DNA of 64,000 bases from Actinomycetes bacterium (GTDB lineage: Bacteria > Actinomycetota > Acidimicrobiia > Acidimicrobiales > Ilumatobacteraceae), in assembly GCA_027491335.1 (NCBI GenBank), contig JAIXWJ010000002.1, positions 16,292-80,291 on the forward strand, given 5' to 3'. The position numbers were made by a program, and so were the translations under genes. Under the pieces are notes generated by a model, which was not told the origin of the DNA, searched no databases, and saw only the letters and a list, made by a program, of their open reading frames with translations. Positions 16,698 through 24,256 of this stretch are shown one piece after another (position 1 is the first letter of the stretch; each line of letters starts with the position of its first letter).

Positions 16698-18008
16698 ATG
16701 CCGGCCACGGACCTCGAACAGATCGTCAACTTGTGCAAGCGGAGGGGTTTCGTTTACCCGTCCGCCGAGATCTACGGAGGATTCCGTAGCTCGTACGACT
16801 ACGGTCCGCTCGGATCGCTGATGTTGCGCAACGTTCGCGAGTCCTGGGTGCGCACGATGGTGCAGAAGCGCGACGATGTGGTCCTCATCGACGCCGCGAT
16901 CCTCGGTCCGCCGCAGGTTTTCGAAGCCAGTGGTCACCTCGCGAACTTCAGCGATCCGTTGGTCGACTGCAAGAAGTGCAAGCAGCGTTTCCGTGAGGAT
17001 CACCTCGAGAACCCTCTCGTTTGCCCGGGCTGTGGATCCGAGGGCACCCTCACCGAGGCCCGCGCGTTCAACCTGATGTTCAAGACGTTCGCCGGACCGG
17101 TGGAGGGCTCGGGCGCCGAGGTCTATCTGCGTCCCGAGACCGCCCAAGGAATGTTCGTCAACTTCACCAACGTGCTGCAGACGAGTCGCAAGAAGCCCCC
17201 TTTCGGAATCGCTCAGGTGGGCAAGAGTTTCCGCAACGAGATCACGCCCGGAAACTTCATCTTCCGCACCCGCGAGTTCGAGCAGATGGAGCTGGAGTTC
17301 TTCGTTCCACCGGCCGAAGGACCCAAGTGGTACGAGTACTGGTGCAACGCACGTATGCAGTGGTACGTGGATCTGGGTATCCCGGCCGAGATGCTCCGCC
17401 TGCGGGCGCACGACGCCGACGAGTTGTCCCACTATTCGGCGGGCACCGCAGACGTCGAGTTCGCCTACCCGTGGGGATGGGGCGAATTGGAGGGCATCGC
17501 CCAACGCACCAACTTCGACCTGAATCAGCACGCGACTCATTCGGGCCAGAAACTCGATTACTTCGATCAGGCCACCAACGAGCGCTATGTCCCGTTCGTG
17601 ATCGAGCCGGCGGCCGGAGTGAACCGTGCGATGGCGGCGTTTCTGTTGGCGGCGTACGAGGAGCAGGTGGTGGGCGAGGAGACTCGCACGGTTCTTCATC
17701 TCCATCCTCGTCTCGCGCCCTACAAGATCGCGGTGTTGCCGCTCAGCAAGAAGGACACGCTGACGCCGTTGGCTCGTACGATCTTCGAGTCGCTCGGCGA
17801 GCGTTACATGGTCGATTACGACGACACGCAGTCGATCGGAAAGCGGTATCGACGCCAGGACGAGATCGGCACCCCGTTGTGCGTCACGGTCGACTTCGAC
17901 TCTCTCGAGGACGGAGCGGTCACCATCCGCGATCGCGACACGATGGAACAGGCCCGAGTGCCGATCGCCGATCTGGAGTCCGAGGTCCGTGCGCGACTGG
18001 GCTTCTGA
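16698..18008 (+). CDS. glyS: Glycyl-tRNA synthetase, single-chain (eukaryotic/actinobacterial type)
   Basis: Class II aminoacyl-tRNA synthetase that charges tRNA-Gly; this is the homodimeric alpha2 form of 436 residues, not the alpha2beta2 GlyQ/GlyS form. Motif 1 region SSYDYGPLGSLMLRNV is followed by a zinc ribbon with Cys91, Cys94, Cys109 and Cys112. Further on are RPETAQGMFVNF, the motif 2 loop FRNEITPGNFIFRTREFEQMELEFF and motif 3 GVNRAMAAFLLAAYEEQ, then an anticodon-binding domain (APYKIAVLPLSKKD). The frame is open upstream inside recO, but ATG 16698 begins the conserved sequence and follows a -10-like hexamer. Confidence 0.95.
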   Translation: MPATDLEQIVNLCKRRGFVYPSAEIYGGFRSSYDYGPLGSLMLRNVRESWVRTMVQKRDDVVLIDAAILGPPQVFEASGHLANFSDPLVDCKKCKQRFREDHLENPLVCPGCGSEGTLTEARAFNLMFKTFAGPVEGSGAEVYLRPETAQGMFVNFTNVLQTSRKKPPFGIAQVGKSFRNEITPGNFIFRTREFEQMELEFFVPPAEGPKWYEYWCNARMQWYVDLGIPAEMLRLRAHDADELSHYSAGTADVEFAYPWGWGELEGIAQRTNFDLNQHATHSGQKLDYFDQATNERYVPFVIEPAAGVNRAMAAFLLAAYEEQVVGEETRTVLHLHPRLAPYKIAVLPLSKKDTLTPLARTIFESLGERYMVDYDDTQSIGKRYRRQDEIGTPLCVTVDFDSLEDGAVTIRDRDTMEQARVPIADLESEVRARLGF

Positions 18009-18076
18009 GCCTCGGTCGCGCGCGTCTACGCTGTCGTCGTAGGTTCCAGCTCGAACCTCGATCATCAGGAGGGGAA

Positions 18077-18382
18077 ATGTCCAAGGTCGCCGTCATCGCC
18101 AAGATCGCCGCTCAGGAAGGAAAGCGAGCCGATCTCGCTCGCGCACTGCAGGCCGCACTCGACACCGCCCAGGGCGAAGTCGGCACCGAGGCATACATCC
18201 TTCACGAGGACGCGTCGGATGCGAACCTGTTGTGGATGTACGAGATGTACACCGATCAGGAAGCCCTCACCGTGCACATGGGCTCGGAGGCGTTCAAGGC
18301 CCTCGGACCGTCGATCATGCCGTTTCTCGCGGGCCGTCCCGAGCTGATCTTCGTGACACCCATTGGCGGCAAGGGCGCCTGA
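18077..18382 (+). CDS. Antibiotic biosynthesis monooxygenase (ABM) domain protein
   Basis: A 101-residue ferredoxin-like alpha+beta protein of the ABM/YgiN superfamily: VAVIAKIAAQEGKRADLARAL, then GTEAYILHED and the WMYEMYTDQEALTVHMGSEAFKAL segment, a typical dimeric-barrel half. Members include small quinol monooxygenases and many proteins of unknown role. A strong ribosome-binding site AGGAGGGG (18067-18074) precedes ATG 18077. It lies 2 nt upstream of trpC and is probably cotranscribed with it. A link to tryptophan synthesis is not established. Confidence 0.85.
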   Translation: MSKVAVIAKIAAQEGKRADLARALQAALDTAQGEVGTEAYILHEDASDANLLWMYEMYTDQEALTVHMGSEAFKALGPSIMPFLAGRPELIFVTPIGGKGA

Positions 18383-18384
18383 TC

Positions 18385-19176
18385 TTGAGCGCTCCGGCGA
18401 CGTATCTCGATCGAATCGTCGCCTGGCATCGCCGACGGGCCGAACGCGACGAGCGTGATCGTGACGATCTGACGGCGAGATGTCTGACCATGGGTCCGAC
18501 ACGGGGCTTCCGGTCGCGCCTGAAAGACGACGCGTCCGACGGTTTGTCCGTCATCGCCGAGATCAAGCGCCGTTCTCCATCCAAGGGCGACCTTGCCATC
18601 GATCTCGATCCGGCGTCCCTGGCCGACCAGTACCGAGACGGTGGAGCAAGTTGTCTGTCGGTGCTCACCGATGAGGAGTTCTTCGGAGGATCCATCCGCG
18701 ATCTGCAGATCGCGTCGGCGGCCAGTGGTTTGCCGGTGTTGCGCAAGGACTTCACCGTCGACGTGCTCGACGTGTTGGATGCCCGACTGATGGGCGCCGA
18801 CTGCGTACTGCTGATCGCCGCGGCCCTGACGCCGAGCGAGTTGGTCGAGCTTCATCGAGTCGCTCGTTCGGTCGGGCTGGATGCGTTGGTCGAGATCCAC
18901 GACGAGCACGAACTCGAGCGCGCGATCGAGGCGGGTGCGGATCTCGTCGGGGTGAACCAACGCGATCTCGTGACGTTCCGGGTGGATCATGAGCGTGCGT
19001 TGCGCATGGGATCGGCGATGCCGGAATCCGTGGTGCGCGTGGCGGAGAGCGGTGTCCGCGGTCCCGACGATGCCCGTGATCTCCATGCCGCCGGATATCA
19101 CGCGGTGCTCGTCGGAGAGAGCCTCGTGACCTCCGCGGAGCCGCGAGGAGCTGTGCGAGCGCTCCGCGAGGCCTGA
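18385..19176 (+). CDS. trpC: Indole-3-glycerol-phosphate synthase (TrpC)
   Basis: Converts the anthranilate-derived carboxyphenylamino-deoxyribulose phosphate to indole-3-glycerol phosphate. TIM barrel of 263 residues. AEIKRRSPSKGDL (59-70) holds catalytic Lys61, VLTDEEFFGGS is strand 3, LRKDFTVD holds the second Lys, and VGVNQRDL, VAESGV and VLVGESL form the phosphate site. The start is TTG 18385, 2 nt after the ABM gene stop; no other start gives the conserved N-terminal helix. It begins a trpC-trpF-trpB-trpA run. No trpE, trpG or trpD is in the window. Confidence 0.94.
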   Translation: MSAPATYLDRIVAWHRRRAERDERDRDDLTARCLTMGPTRGFRSRLKDDASDGLSVIAEIKRRSPSKGDLAIDLDPASLADQYRDGGASCLSVLTDEEFFGGSIRDLQIASAASGLPVLRKDFTVDVLDVLDARLMGADCVLLIAAALTPSELVELHRVARSVGLDALVEIHDEHELERAIEAGADLVGVNQRDLVTFRVDHERALRMGSAMPESVVRVAESGVRGPDDARDLHAAGYHAVLVGESLVTSAEPRGAVRALREA

Positions 19177-19213
19177 ACGTCGGGATATCCGCAGACGACT
19201 TCGAGAGGCGGGA

Positions 19214-19219
19214 TACCCT
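19214..19219 (+). promoter_or_regulatory. -10 hexamer of trpF
   Basis: TACCCT ends 6 nt before ATG 19226. This gives trpF a possible promoter of its own within the trp cluster. Confidence 0.45.
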
Positions 19220-19225
19220 CGGATC

Positions 19226-19879
19226 ATGTTCGTGAAAATCTGCGGGATCACGTCCGAGGACGATGCACTCCTCGCCGTGGCGATGGGCGCCGATGCGGTG
19301 GGGTTCGTTTTCGCGCCGTCACCCCGTCAGGTTTCCCCCCAGGTCGTGTACGACATCACGCGTCGCCTTCCACCGGAGATTCTCACGGTCGGGGTGTTCA
19401 AGGACGAGTTGCCCGATCGCATCTTCGACGTGGTCACCCGATCGGGTGTGAAGGCCGTTCAGTTGCACGGACAGGAGCCCGCCAGCACCGTGGCGGCGGT
19501 GTCCGAAACCGTTCGCTGGGTCATCAAATCGGTCGTGGCCGGCAGTCGCGAGGCGCGCATCGCCAATCAGTTCGGCACGGACCTCGTGCTGGTGGATGCG
19601 CCCCAAGCAGGCTCGGGCAAGGTGTTCGACTGGTCGTTGGTCGACCAGGTCCCGTCGGGCGTCAGGTTGATTCTGGCCGGCGGTCTGACCCCGGAGAACG
19701 TGGCGTCGGCGGTCGAGTACGTGAACCCGTGGGGCGTCGACGTGTCATCGGGTGTCGAAGCGTCCCCGGGCCGCAAGGATGCCCTCAAGGTGAAGCGTTT
19801 CATCGAGAACGCCCGGGCCGCCGCTCCGGCCGAGTTCGAGGGCGGCGACGATTTCCCCTACGACTGGGCCGACGAATAA
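19226..19879 (+). CDS. trpF: Phosphoribosylanthranilate isomerase (TrpF)
   Basis: Amadori isomerase of tryptophan synthesis. TIM barrel of 217 residues: FVKICGITSEDDA with catalytic Cys6, GFVFAPSPRQV, VGVFKDEL, VQLHGQE, LVDAPQAGSGKVFDW with the catalytic Asp region, and LAGGLTPENV and DVSSGVEASPGRKD at the phosphate site. The last 20 residues form an acidic extension (FEGGDDFPYDWADE). A separate trpF is notable, since many actinobacteria use the bifunctional PriA/HisA instead. Confidence 0.95.
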   Translation: MFVKICGITSEDDALLAVAMGADAVGFVFAPSPRQVSPQVVYDITRRLPPEILTVGVFKDELPDRIFDVVTRSGVKAVQLHGQEPASTVAAVSETVRWVIKSVVAGSREARIANQFGTDLVLVDAPQAGSGKVFDWSLVDQVPSGVRLILAGGLTPENVASAVEYVNPWGVDVSSGVEASPGRKDALKVKRFIENARAAAPAEFEGGDDFPYDWADE

Positions 19880-19974
19880 CACACCATTGATGCGATAACG
19901 ACTGTGTTGTTTCGGCTCGAGGGTGCGAACATGGTCGAGTGCGCAACGGCGCACCGCAGGTCCACGGAGAGTCC

Positions 19975-21144
19975 ATGAGCCCCACACCCTCGATCATGTC
20001 TCAGCCGTCCGAAGCCGGTCGCTTCGGTGAGTTCGGTGGGCGTTTCGTCCCCGAGACCCTGGTGCCGGCGTGCCAGGAACTGGAAGCCGCTTTCACCGAG
20101 GCGTGGGCGGACCCGCTGTTTCGTGGAGAGCTCGACGCGATCCTGAAGGAGTACGCGGGCCGTCCGTCGATTCTGACCGAGTGCCACCAACTCGGGGCAC
20201 GTTTGGGAATCCGGCTTCTGCTGAAGCGCGAGGATCTCAATCACACCGGCTCGCACAAGATCAACAACGTGCTGGGACAGACGTTGTTGGCCAAGCGCAT
20301 GGGCAAGAAGCGGATCGTTGCCGAAACCGGTGCGGGTCAGCACGGCGTGGCCTCGGCCACCGCGGCGGCCCTGATGGGTCTGGAGTGCAAGGTGTACATG
20401 GGGGCCGTCGACGTGGAGCGGCAGGCGTTAAACGTGTTCCGCATGAAGTTGCTCGGCGCCGAGGTGGAGGCAGTGCATTCGGGTAGCCGAACCTTGAAAG
20501 ACGCCGTGAACGAGGCCATGCGCGACTGGGTCGCTTCGGTGGAGAGCACGCACTATTGCCTCGGTTCGGTGATGGGTCCCCATCCGTATCCCTGGATGGT
20601 GCGCGAGTTCCATCGCGTCATCGGCGACGAGGCCTTCGCGCAATGTCAGGACCGCATCGGGGACGTTCCCGATGTCGTGGTCGCCTGCGTCGGTGGAGGT
20701 TCGAACGCCATCGGAATCTTCTCGGGGTTCGTCGACACTCGTGCGCGGCTAATCGGGGTCGAGCCCGCGGGTGGTGCAGCCGTCGGCCGTGGGCAGCCCG
20801 GCGTGGTTCACGGGATGCGCAGCTATTTGATGCAGGACGAGTACGGACAGGTTTTGGAAGCGCATTCGGTGTCGGCCGGCCTCGACTACCCGGGTGTCGG
20901 ACCTGAACACTCGTACTTGGCCTCCATCGGACGAGCCGAGTATCCGACCGTCACCGATGCCGAAGTCATCGAGGCATTCCAATTGATGGCCCGCACCGAA
21001 GGCATCATTCCCGCCTTGGAATGCGCCCACGCCGTCGCCTGGATCACGCGCGAAGCGCCGAAGATGCAGGGTCAGACGATCCTCATGAACCTCTCCGGTC
21101 GTGGCGACAAAGACGTCGGTCAGATGATGGAGATCCTGGGCTGA
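19975..21144 (+). CDS. trpB: Tryptophan synthase beta chain (TrpB)
   Basis: PLP enzyme that condenses indole with serine. The 389 residues include [15 protein letters not shown], the PLP lysine Lys95 in [21 protein letters not shown], the GGGSNAIG phosphate loop and the terminal SGRGDKD segment. ATG 19975 is chosen because GGAGA (19965-19969) lies 5 nt upstream; the longer frame from 19939 adds atypical residues. Its stop overlaps the trpA start by one base (TGATG), the usual coupling for the alpha2beta2 complex that channels indole. Confidence 0.96.
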   Translation: MSPTPSIMSQPSEAGRFGEFGGRFVPETLVPACQELEAAFTEAWADPLFRGELDAILKEYAGRPSILTECHQLGARLGIRLLLKREDLNHTGSHKINNVLGQTLLAKRMGKKRIVAETGAGQHGVASATAAALMGLECKVYMGAVDVERQALNVFRMKLLGAEVEAVHSGSRTLKDAVNEAMRDWVASVESTHYCLGSVMGPHPYPWMVREFHRVIGDEAFAQCQDRIGDVPDVVVACVGGGSNAIGIFSGFVDTRARLIGVEPAGGAAVGRGQPGVVHGMRSYLMQDEYGQVLEAHSVSAGLDYPGVGPEHSYLASIGRAEYPTVTDAEVIEAFQLMARTEGIIPALECAHAVAWITREAPKMQGQTILMNLSGRGDKDVGQMMEILG

Positions 21145-21926
21145 TGTCGGGTTTGGACCGTTTGGAGACTCGCTTGCGGGCGTCGCGCGACGCCGGACGC
21201 AAACTTCTCGTTCCGTACATGACCGGTGGTCTGCCCGGCTGGACCGACGGTGTTCGTGCTGCGGCCGCCAATGGGGCCGACGTGATCGAGATCGGCTTGC
21301 CATTCTCCGACCCGGTGATGGACGGCCCGGTCATTCAGGAGGCGTCCCAGAAAGCGCTGGATTCGGGCGCCACGCCGGTGTCGATTCTCGAAGAGATTCG
21401 CACTCTCGACGTGGAAGTACCACTGGTCGTCATGTGTTACTACAACACGATTCACCATCCCGGCCATCAGCGCTTCGCGTCAATGCTGGAGTCGGCGGGC
21501 GTGTGGGGTGCCATCGTGCCCGACTTGCCCCTGGAGGAATCGGGGCCATGGTGCGAGGCGGCCGACACCCATGGGGTGTCCACGATCATGTTGGCGGCGC
21601 CGACGGCACCCGATGCCCGCTTGCCCCGCATTTGCGCCCGCGCTCGCGGTTTCGTCTATTCGGTTGGACTTCTGGGGGTCACGGGCGAACGCACCTCCTT
21701 GGCCAGCACCGCGACGGAGCTGGCGCGTCGTCTGAAAGCGGTCACCGACGTGCCGGTGATCGTCGGCGTGGGCGTGTCGAACGCCGAGCAAGCGGTGGAA
21801 GCCTGCCGTGTCGCCGACGGTGTGGTTCAGGGCGCATCCGTGGTTCGGCGCTTCATGGCCAGCGGCGCCGATGGGGTCGGGGACTACGTAGCCGAGGTTC
21901 GTCAGGCCCTCGATCGGGGCATTTGA
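21144..21926 (+). CDS. trpA: Tryptophan synthase alpha chain (TrpA)
   Basis: Cleaves indole-3-glycerol phosphate to indole and glyceraldehyde 3-phosphate and passes indole to TrpB. TIM barrel of 260 residues with the catalytic pair Glu49 (EIGLPFSDP) and Asp60 (DPVMDGPVIQ), then MCYYNTI, PDLPLEES, SVGLLGVTGERT and VGVGVSNAEQ. The start codon overlaps the trpB stop. Last gene of the trp run. Confidence 0.96.
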   Translation: MSGLDRLETRLRASRDAGRKLLVPYMTGGLPGWTDGVRAAAANGADVIEIGLPFSDPVMDGPVIQEASQKALDSGATPVSILEEIRTLDVEVPLVVMCYYNTIHHPGHQRFASMLESAGVWGAIVPDLPLEESGPWCEAADTHGVSTIMLAAPTAPDARLPRICARARGFVYSVGLLGVTGERTSLASTATELARRLKAVTDVPVIVGVGVSNAEQAVEACRVADGVVQGASVVRRFMASGADGVGDYVAEVRQALDRGI

Positions 21927-21958
21927 CCTGCTTGTGACATCCGTCCTCTTGACGGAAT

Positions 21959-21972
21959 ATTTAGTGCTAAAT
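21959..21972. promoter_or_regulatory. AT-rich palindrome upstream of the fasciclin gene
   Basis: ATTTAG-TG-CTAAAT is a perfect 6-2-6 inverted repeat in a very AT-rich patch. It follows a TTGACG (21949-21954) that could be a -35 and lies 82 bases before the lipoprotein start. It may be an operator or part of the promoter. Confidence 0.4.
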
Positions 21973-22054
21973 GAAGCACGGACTCCCGAAACAGGGGAAG
22001 ATGGTTCCTGACTCATCCGGGTCATCACCCCCTACAGCAATCGGAGAACACATC

Positions 22055-22636
22055 ATGCGCAAGACCATTGGAATCGCCGTGGCCGCGGCCGCCTTGTTGG
22101 TGGCCTGTGGAAGCGACGACAACGACGCCACCACCACCGAGGCCCCCACCACCGAGGCCCCGATGACGACCGAAGCCCCCATGGACACCGAGGCCCCGGC
22201 CGAGGAGCCCGGTGACATCGTCGCCATCGCCTCGGGCAACGAGGACTTCTCGACCTTGGTTGCCGCCGTGTCGGCCGCCGGTCTCGTCGAGACCCTGCAG
22301 GGCGAGGGACCGTTCACGGTCTTCGCTCCCACCAACGCGGCCTTCGAGGCTCTGCCCGCCGGTCTGGTGGACAAGCTGTTGCTCCCCGAGAACAAGGACC
22401 TGCTGGTCCAGATCCTCACCTACCACGTGGTGTCGGGTGCCGTCATGGCCGCTGACGTCGTGGCCGGTGACGTTCCTTCGGTCGAGGGCAGCAACATCGC
22501 CGTCACCACCAACGACGGTGGTGTGCAGGTGAACGGCGCCAACGTGACCACCGCCGACATCGTGGCCAGCAATGGTGTCATCCACGTGATCGACGCCGTC
22601 ATCCTGCCCCCGGGCGTGGACGTGTCGGCTCTCTGA
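22055..22636 (+). CDS. Fasciclin (FAS1) domain lipoprotein
   Basis: Exported lipoprotein of 193 residues. The signal peptide ends in lipobox LVAC with Cys18. A low-complexity Thr/Glu/Ala/Pro linker (about 24-50) follows, then one complete FAS1 domain: [33 protein letters not shown], then [15 protein letters not shown] and a final [17 protein letters not shown]1 domains mediate cell-surface adhesion; the mycobacterial homologues are MPT70/MPT83. ATG 22055 is preceded by GGAGA at 22043-22047. It appears monocistronic: an AT-rich promoter region lies upstream and a strong hairpin directly downstream. Confidence 0.92.
   Translation: MRKTIGIAVAAAALLVACGSDDNDATTTEAPTTEAPMTTEAPMDTEAPAEEPGDIVAIASGNEDFSTLVAAVSAAGLVETLQGEGPFTVFAPTNAAFEALPAGLVDKLLLPENKDLLVQILTYHVVSGAVMAADVVAGDVPSVEGSNIAVTTNDGGVQVNGANVTTADIVASNGVIHVIDAVILPPGVDVSAL
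22128..22199 (+). repeat. Tandem linker repeat in the fasciclin lipoprotein
   Basis: Four imperfect copies of a unit coding TTEAP ([23 protein letters not shown]) make the spacer between the lipid anchor and the FAS1 domain. Such repeats vary in copy number between strains. Confidence 0.7.
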
Positions 22637-22653
22637 GTCGAACGCTTTCGAAT

Positions 22654-22683
22654 CGAGAGGCGGGCCTTCGGGCCCGCCTCTCG
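22654..22683 (+). terminator. Hairpin terminator after the fasciclin gene
   Basis: A 13-bp GC-rich stem (CGAGAGGCGGGCC and its complement) closed by a TTCG tetraloop starts 17 nt after the stop codon. It is followed by only a short T-rich run (GTCGTTTCC), so termination may be partly factor-assisted. Confidence 0.75.
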
Positions 22684-22747
22684 TCGTTTCCGGGCTCGTT
22701 TCGTGGAATGCCCGATGGCGACGTCGCGACGGGGGAGAATGGGAGTC

Positions 22748-23050
22748 GTGACGTGTGAGTTGTGCGAGGCCTCGCGATTGACAGAGTGGTTCTACGAGGA
22801 CGACATCTGTTGGATCGCCGAATGCGAAGCCTGCTGCGTGCCCATGGTGGTGTGGCGCGTTCATGATGCCGCCCCCGACCAAGAAGCAAAAGCCCACATG
22901 CATGCGCGACTGGCGGCGGTGGTGGGGGAGTTCTTCGAGTACGAGCACTACGTGGACGACAACATGCGCCAGATCCCCGAGCACTATCACGCCCACGCCA
23001 GGTCGCGCGCGGGGTGGTTTGGTCAGCCGGTGCCGCGAAAGGCCCGATGA
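22748..23050 (+). CDS. Small Cys-rich protein, unknown function
   Basis: I do not recognise this 100-residue protein. It has CELC near the start (Cys3, Cys6) and CEACC (Cys26, Cys29, Cys30), which look like two halves of a zinc site, and a C-terminal His-rich stretch EHYHAHARSR. The CxxC opening resembles the N-terminus of HIT/GalT-like proteins, but no HxHxH motif is present. GTG 22748 is favoured, with ATG 22739 as an alternative; GGGGGAG (22731-22737) serves either. It follows the fasciclin terminator, so it should have its own promoter. Confidence 0.7.
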   Translation: MTCELCEASRLTEWFYEDDICWIAECEACCVPMVVWRVHDAAPDQEAKAHMHARLAAVVGEFFEYEHYVDDNMRQIPEHYHAHARSRAGWFGQPVPRKAR

Positions 23051-23303
23051 CGAAGTTGTCAGCTGAATCGATCAGTCGAGCTGTTCAGCTGGGACGTTCG
23101 GTTCTCGCTCAGCAAGGGCGGCGAATGGGGCGACCGTTCATGCTCTCTCCTCGTTCGACACCGCGATTCGGTGCACGAGTTCGATGAAACCACGAAGAGT
23201 GAGCGCCATCTCTGGGTCATTCGGACCATTGAGGCGCGAACACCACGGAGAGTGATGTAGCGACTTCGGAGAGTCGATCATTCAGGGGTGCGACGGATGC
23301 TTC
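23051..23303. other. Gap between the Cys-rich gene and bcp: inverted repeat and possible gene remnant
   Basis: No complete gene is seen in these 253 bases. An exact 8-bp inverted repeat CAGCTGAA / TTCAGCTG (23060-23067 and 23084-23091) with a 16-base spacer could form a hairpin or bind a regulator. On the minus strand a reading frame ending at 23138 gives the coding-like stretch MALTLRGFIELVHRIAVSNEERA from an ATG at 23209, with plausible sequence (LNGPNDPE) just upstream but no good start. This may be a decayed gene fragment or a very small ORF. Confidence 0.35.
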
Positions 23304-23309
23304 TAAGGT
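23304..23309 (+). promoter_or_regulatory. -10 hexamer of bcp
   Basis: TAAGGT ends 6 nt before ATG 23316, the leaderless layout. It would drive bcp-fabZ. Confidence 0.5.
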
Positions 23310-23315
23310 GGAACC

Positions 23316-23768
23316 ATGTTGGCTTCAGGTGATCGCGCTCCGGCGCTCGGATTGCTCGACCAGGACGGGAGCAAGGTGTCGCTGTCCTCGTTCAAGGGTC
23401 GTCGCGTGTTGTTGTACTTCTATCCGAAGGCCGACACGCCCGGTTGCACCGAGCAAACCTGTTTGTTGCGGGACATCTCGAAGAAGATCGGCGATGTTTC
23501 GATCGTCGGAGTCAGCCCCGACGCGGTTGACAAGCAAAAGAAGTTCGCCGTGAAGTACAAGGTTGGATTCCCCTTGTTGTGCGACACCGAACAGGTGGTG
23601 AGTCTGAAGTACGGCGTGTGGCAGGAAAAGAGTCTCTACGGACGAAAGTTCATGGGCATCGTGCGCTCGGCATTCCTGATCGGGCCCACCGGGCGCATCG
23701 AGGAAGCGTGGTACAAGATCAGTCCGAAGGACACGCCGGCGCGACTCTTGAAGGCCCTCGAGTCATGA
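23316..23768 (+). CDS. bcp: Thioredoxin-dependent peroxiredoxin, Bcp/PrxQ type
   Basis: Reduces hydrogen peroxide and organic hydroperoxides using thioredoxin. The 150-residue thioredoxin fold has the active-site segment FYPKADTPGCTEQTC with peroxidatic Cys44 and resolving Cys49, the five-residue spacing of PrxQ enzymes. GVSPDAVDKQKKFAVKY and the FLIGPTGRIEEAWYK end are also typical. It overlaps fabZ by 4 bases (ATGA), so peroxide defence and a fatty-acid gene are cotranscribed here. Confidence 0.94.
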   Translation: MLASGDRAPALGLLDQDGSKVSLSSFKGRRVLLYFYPKADTPGCTEQTCLLRDISKKIGDVSIVGVSPDAVDKQKKFAVKYKVGFPLLCDTEQVVSLKYGVWQEKSLYGRKFMGIVRSAFLIGPTGRIEEAWYKISPKDTPARLLKALES

Positions 23769-24190
23769 CCCATCCGCGCCCGCAGGATCTGTTGCCGCAT
23801 CGGCCTCCGTTTTTGTTCGTCGACGAGATTCTGGATCTCGAGCCGGGTGTATCGGCTCGTGGTGTGTGGCGATTGACGGGCGATGAATGGTTCTTCCCCG
23901 GGCACTTCCCGGGTCGACCGACGTTGCCGGGTGTGTTGATGTGCGAAGCCATCGCCCAGATGGGGGCCATCGCGGTGATGGCCGGTGGAACCGCGGTCGG
24001 ACGGATCCCGTTGTTCGGGGGACTGGACGCGGCGCGATTCCGACGTCAGGTCGGACCGGGAGACGAACTCACGCTGGAAGTGACACTCGGACGGATGTCG
24101 TCGCGGGCGGGCAAGGGTTCGGGTCGCGCTCTGCTGGGTGACGTCGTGGCGTGCGAGTGCGACCTGATGTTCGTGCTGGTGGAAGCCTGA
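23765..24190 (+). CDS. fabZ: 3-hydroxyacyl-ACP dehydratase, FabZ-like
   Basis: Hot-dog-fold dehydratase of 141 residues for the third step of the type II fatty-acid cycle. LLPHRPPFLFVDEI opens the domain, and the active site is GHFPGRPTLPGVLMCEAIAQ with His47 and Glu61 at the expected FabZ positions. ATG 23765 overlaps the bcp stop. The gene converges on the fabD-H-G-acpP-F operon, which contains every other core elongation enzyme except enoyl reductase, so FabZ completes that set from the opposite strand. Confidence 0.92.
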   Translation: MTHPRPQDLLPHRPPFLFVDEILDLEPGVSARGVWRLTGDEWFFPGHFPGRPTLPGVLMCEAIAQMGAIAVMAGGTAVGRIPLFGGLDAARFRRQVGPGDELTLEVTLGRMSSRAGKGSGRALLGDVVACECDLMFVLVEA

Positions 24191-24256
24191 GACTCGACGC
24201 CTGAGATTCGACAACCGAGTGTCGACGCCTCGGGTCGCAACGTCGTGCGAGGAAAG

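Noticed and set aside
24191..24256. Repeated TCGACGCCT between fabZ and fabF as a terminator or regulatory repeat
   Set aside because: Two short near-copies and a 5-bp stem only; common by chance in GC-rich sequence.
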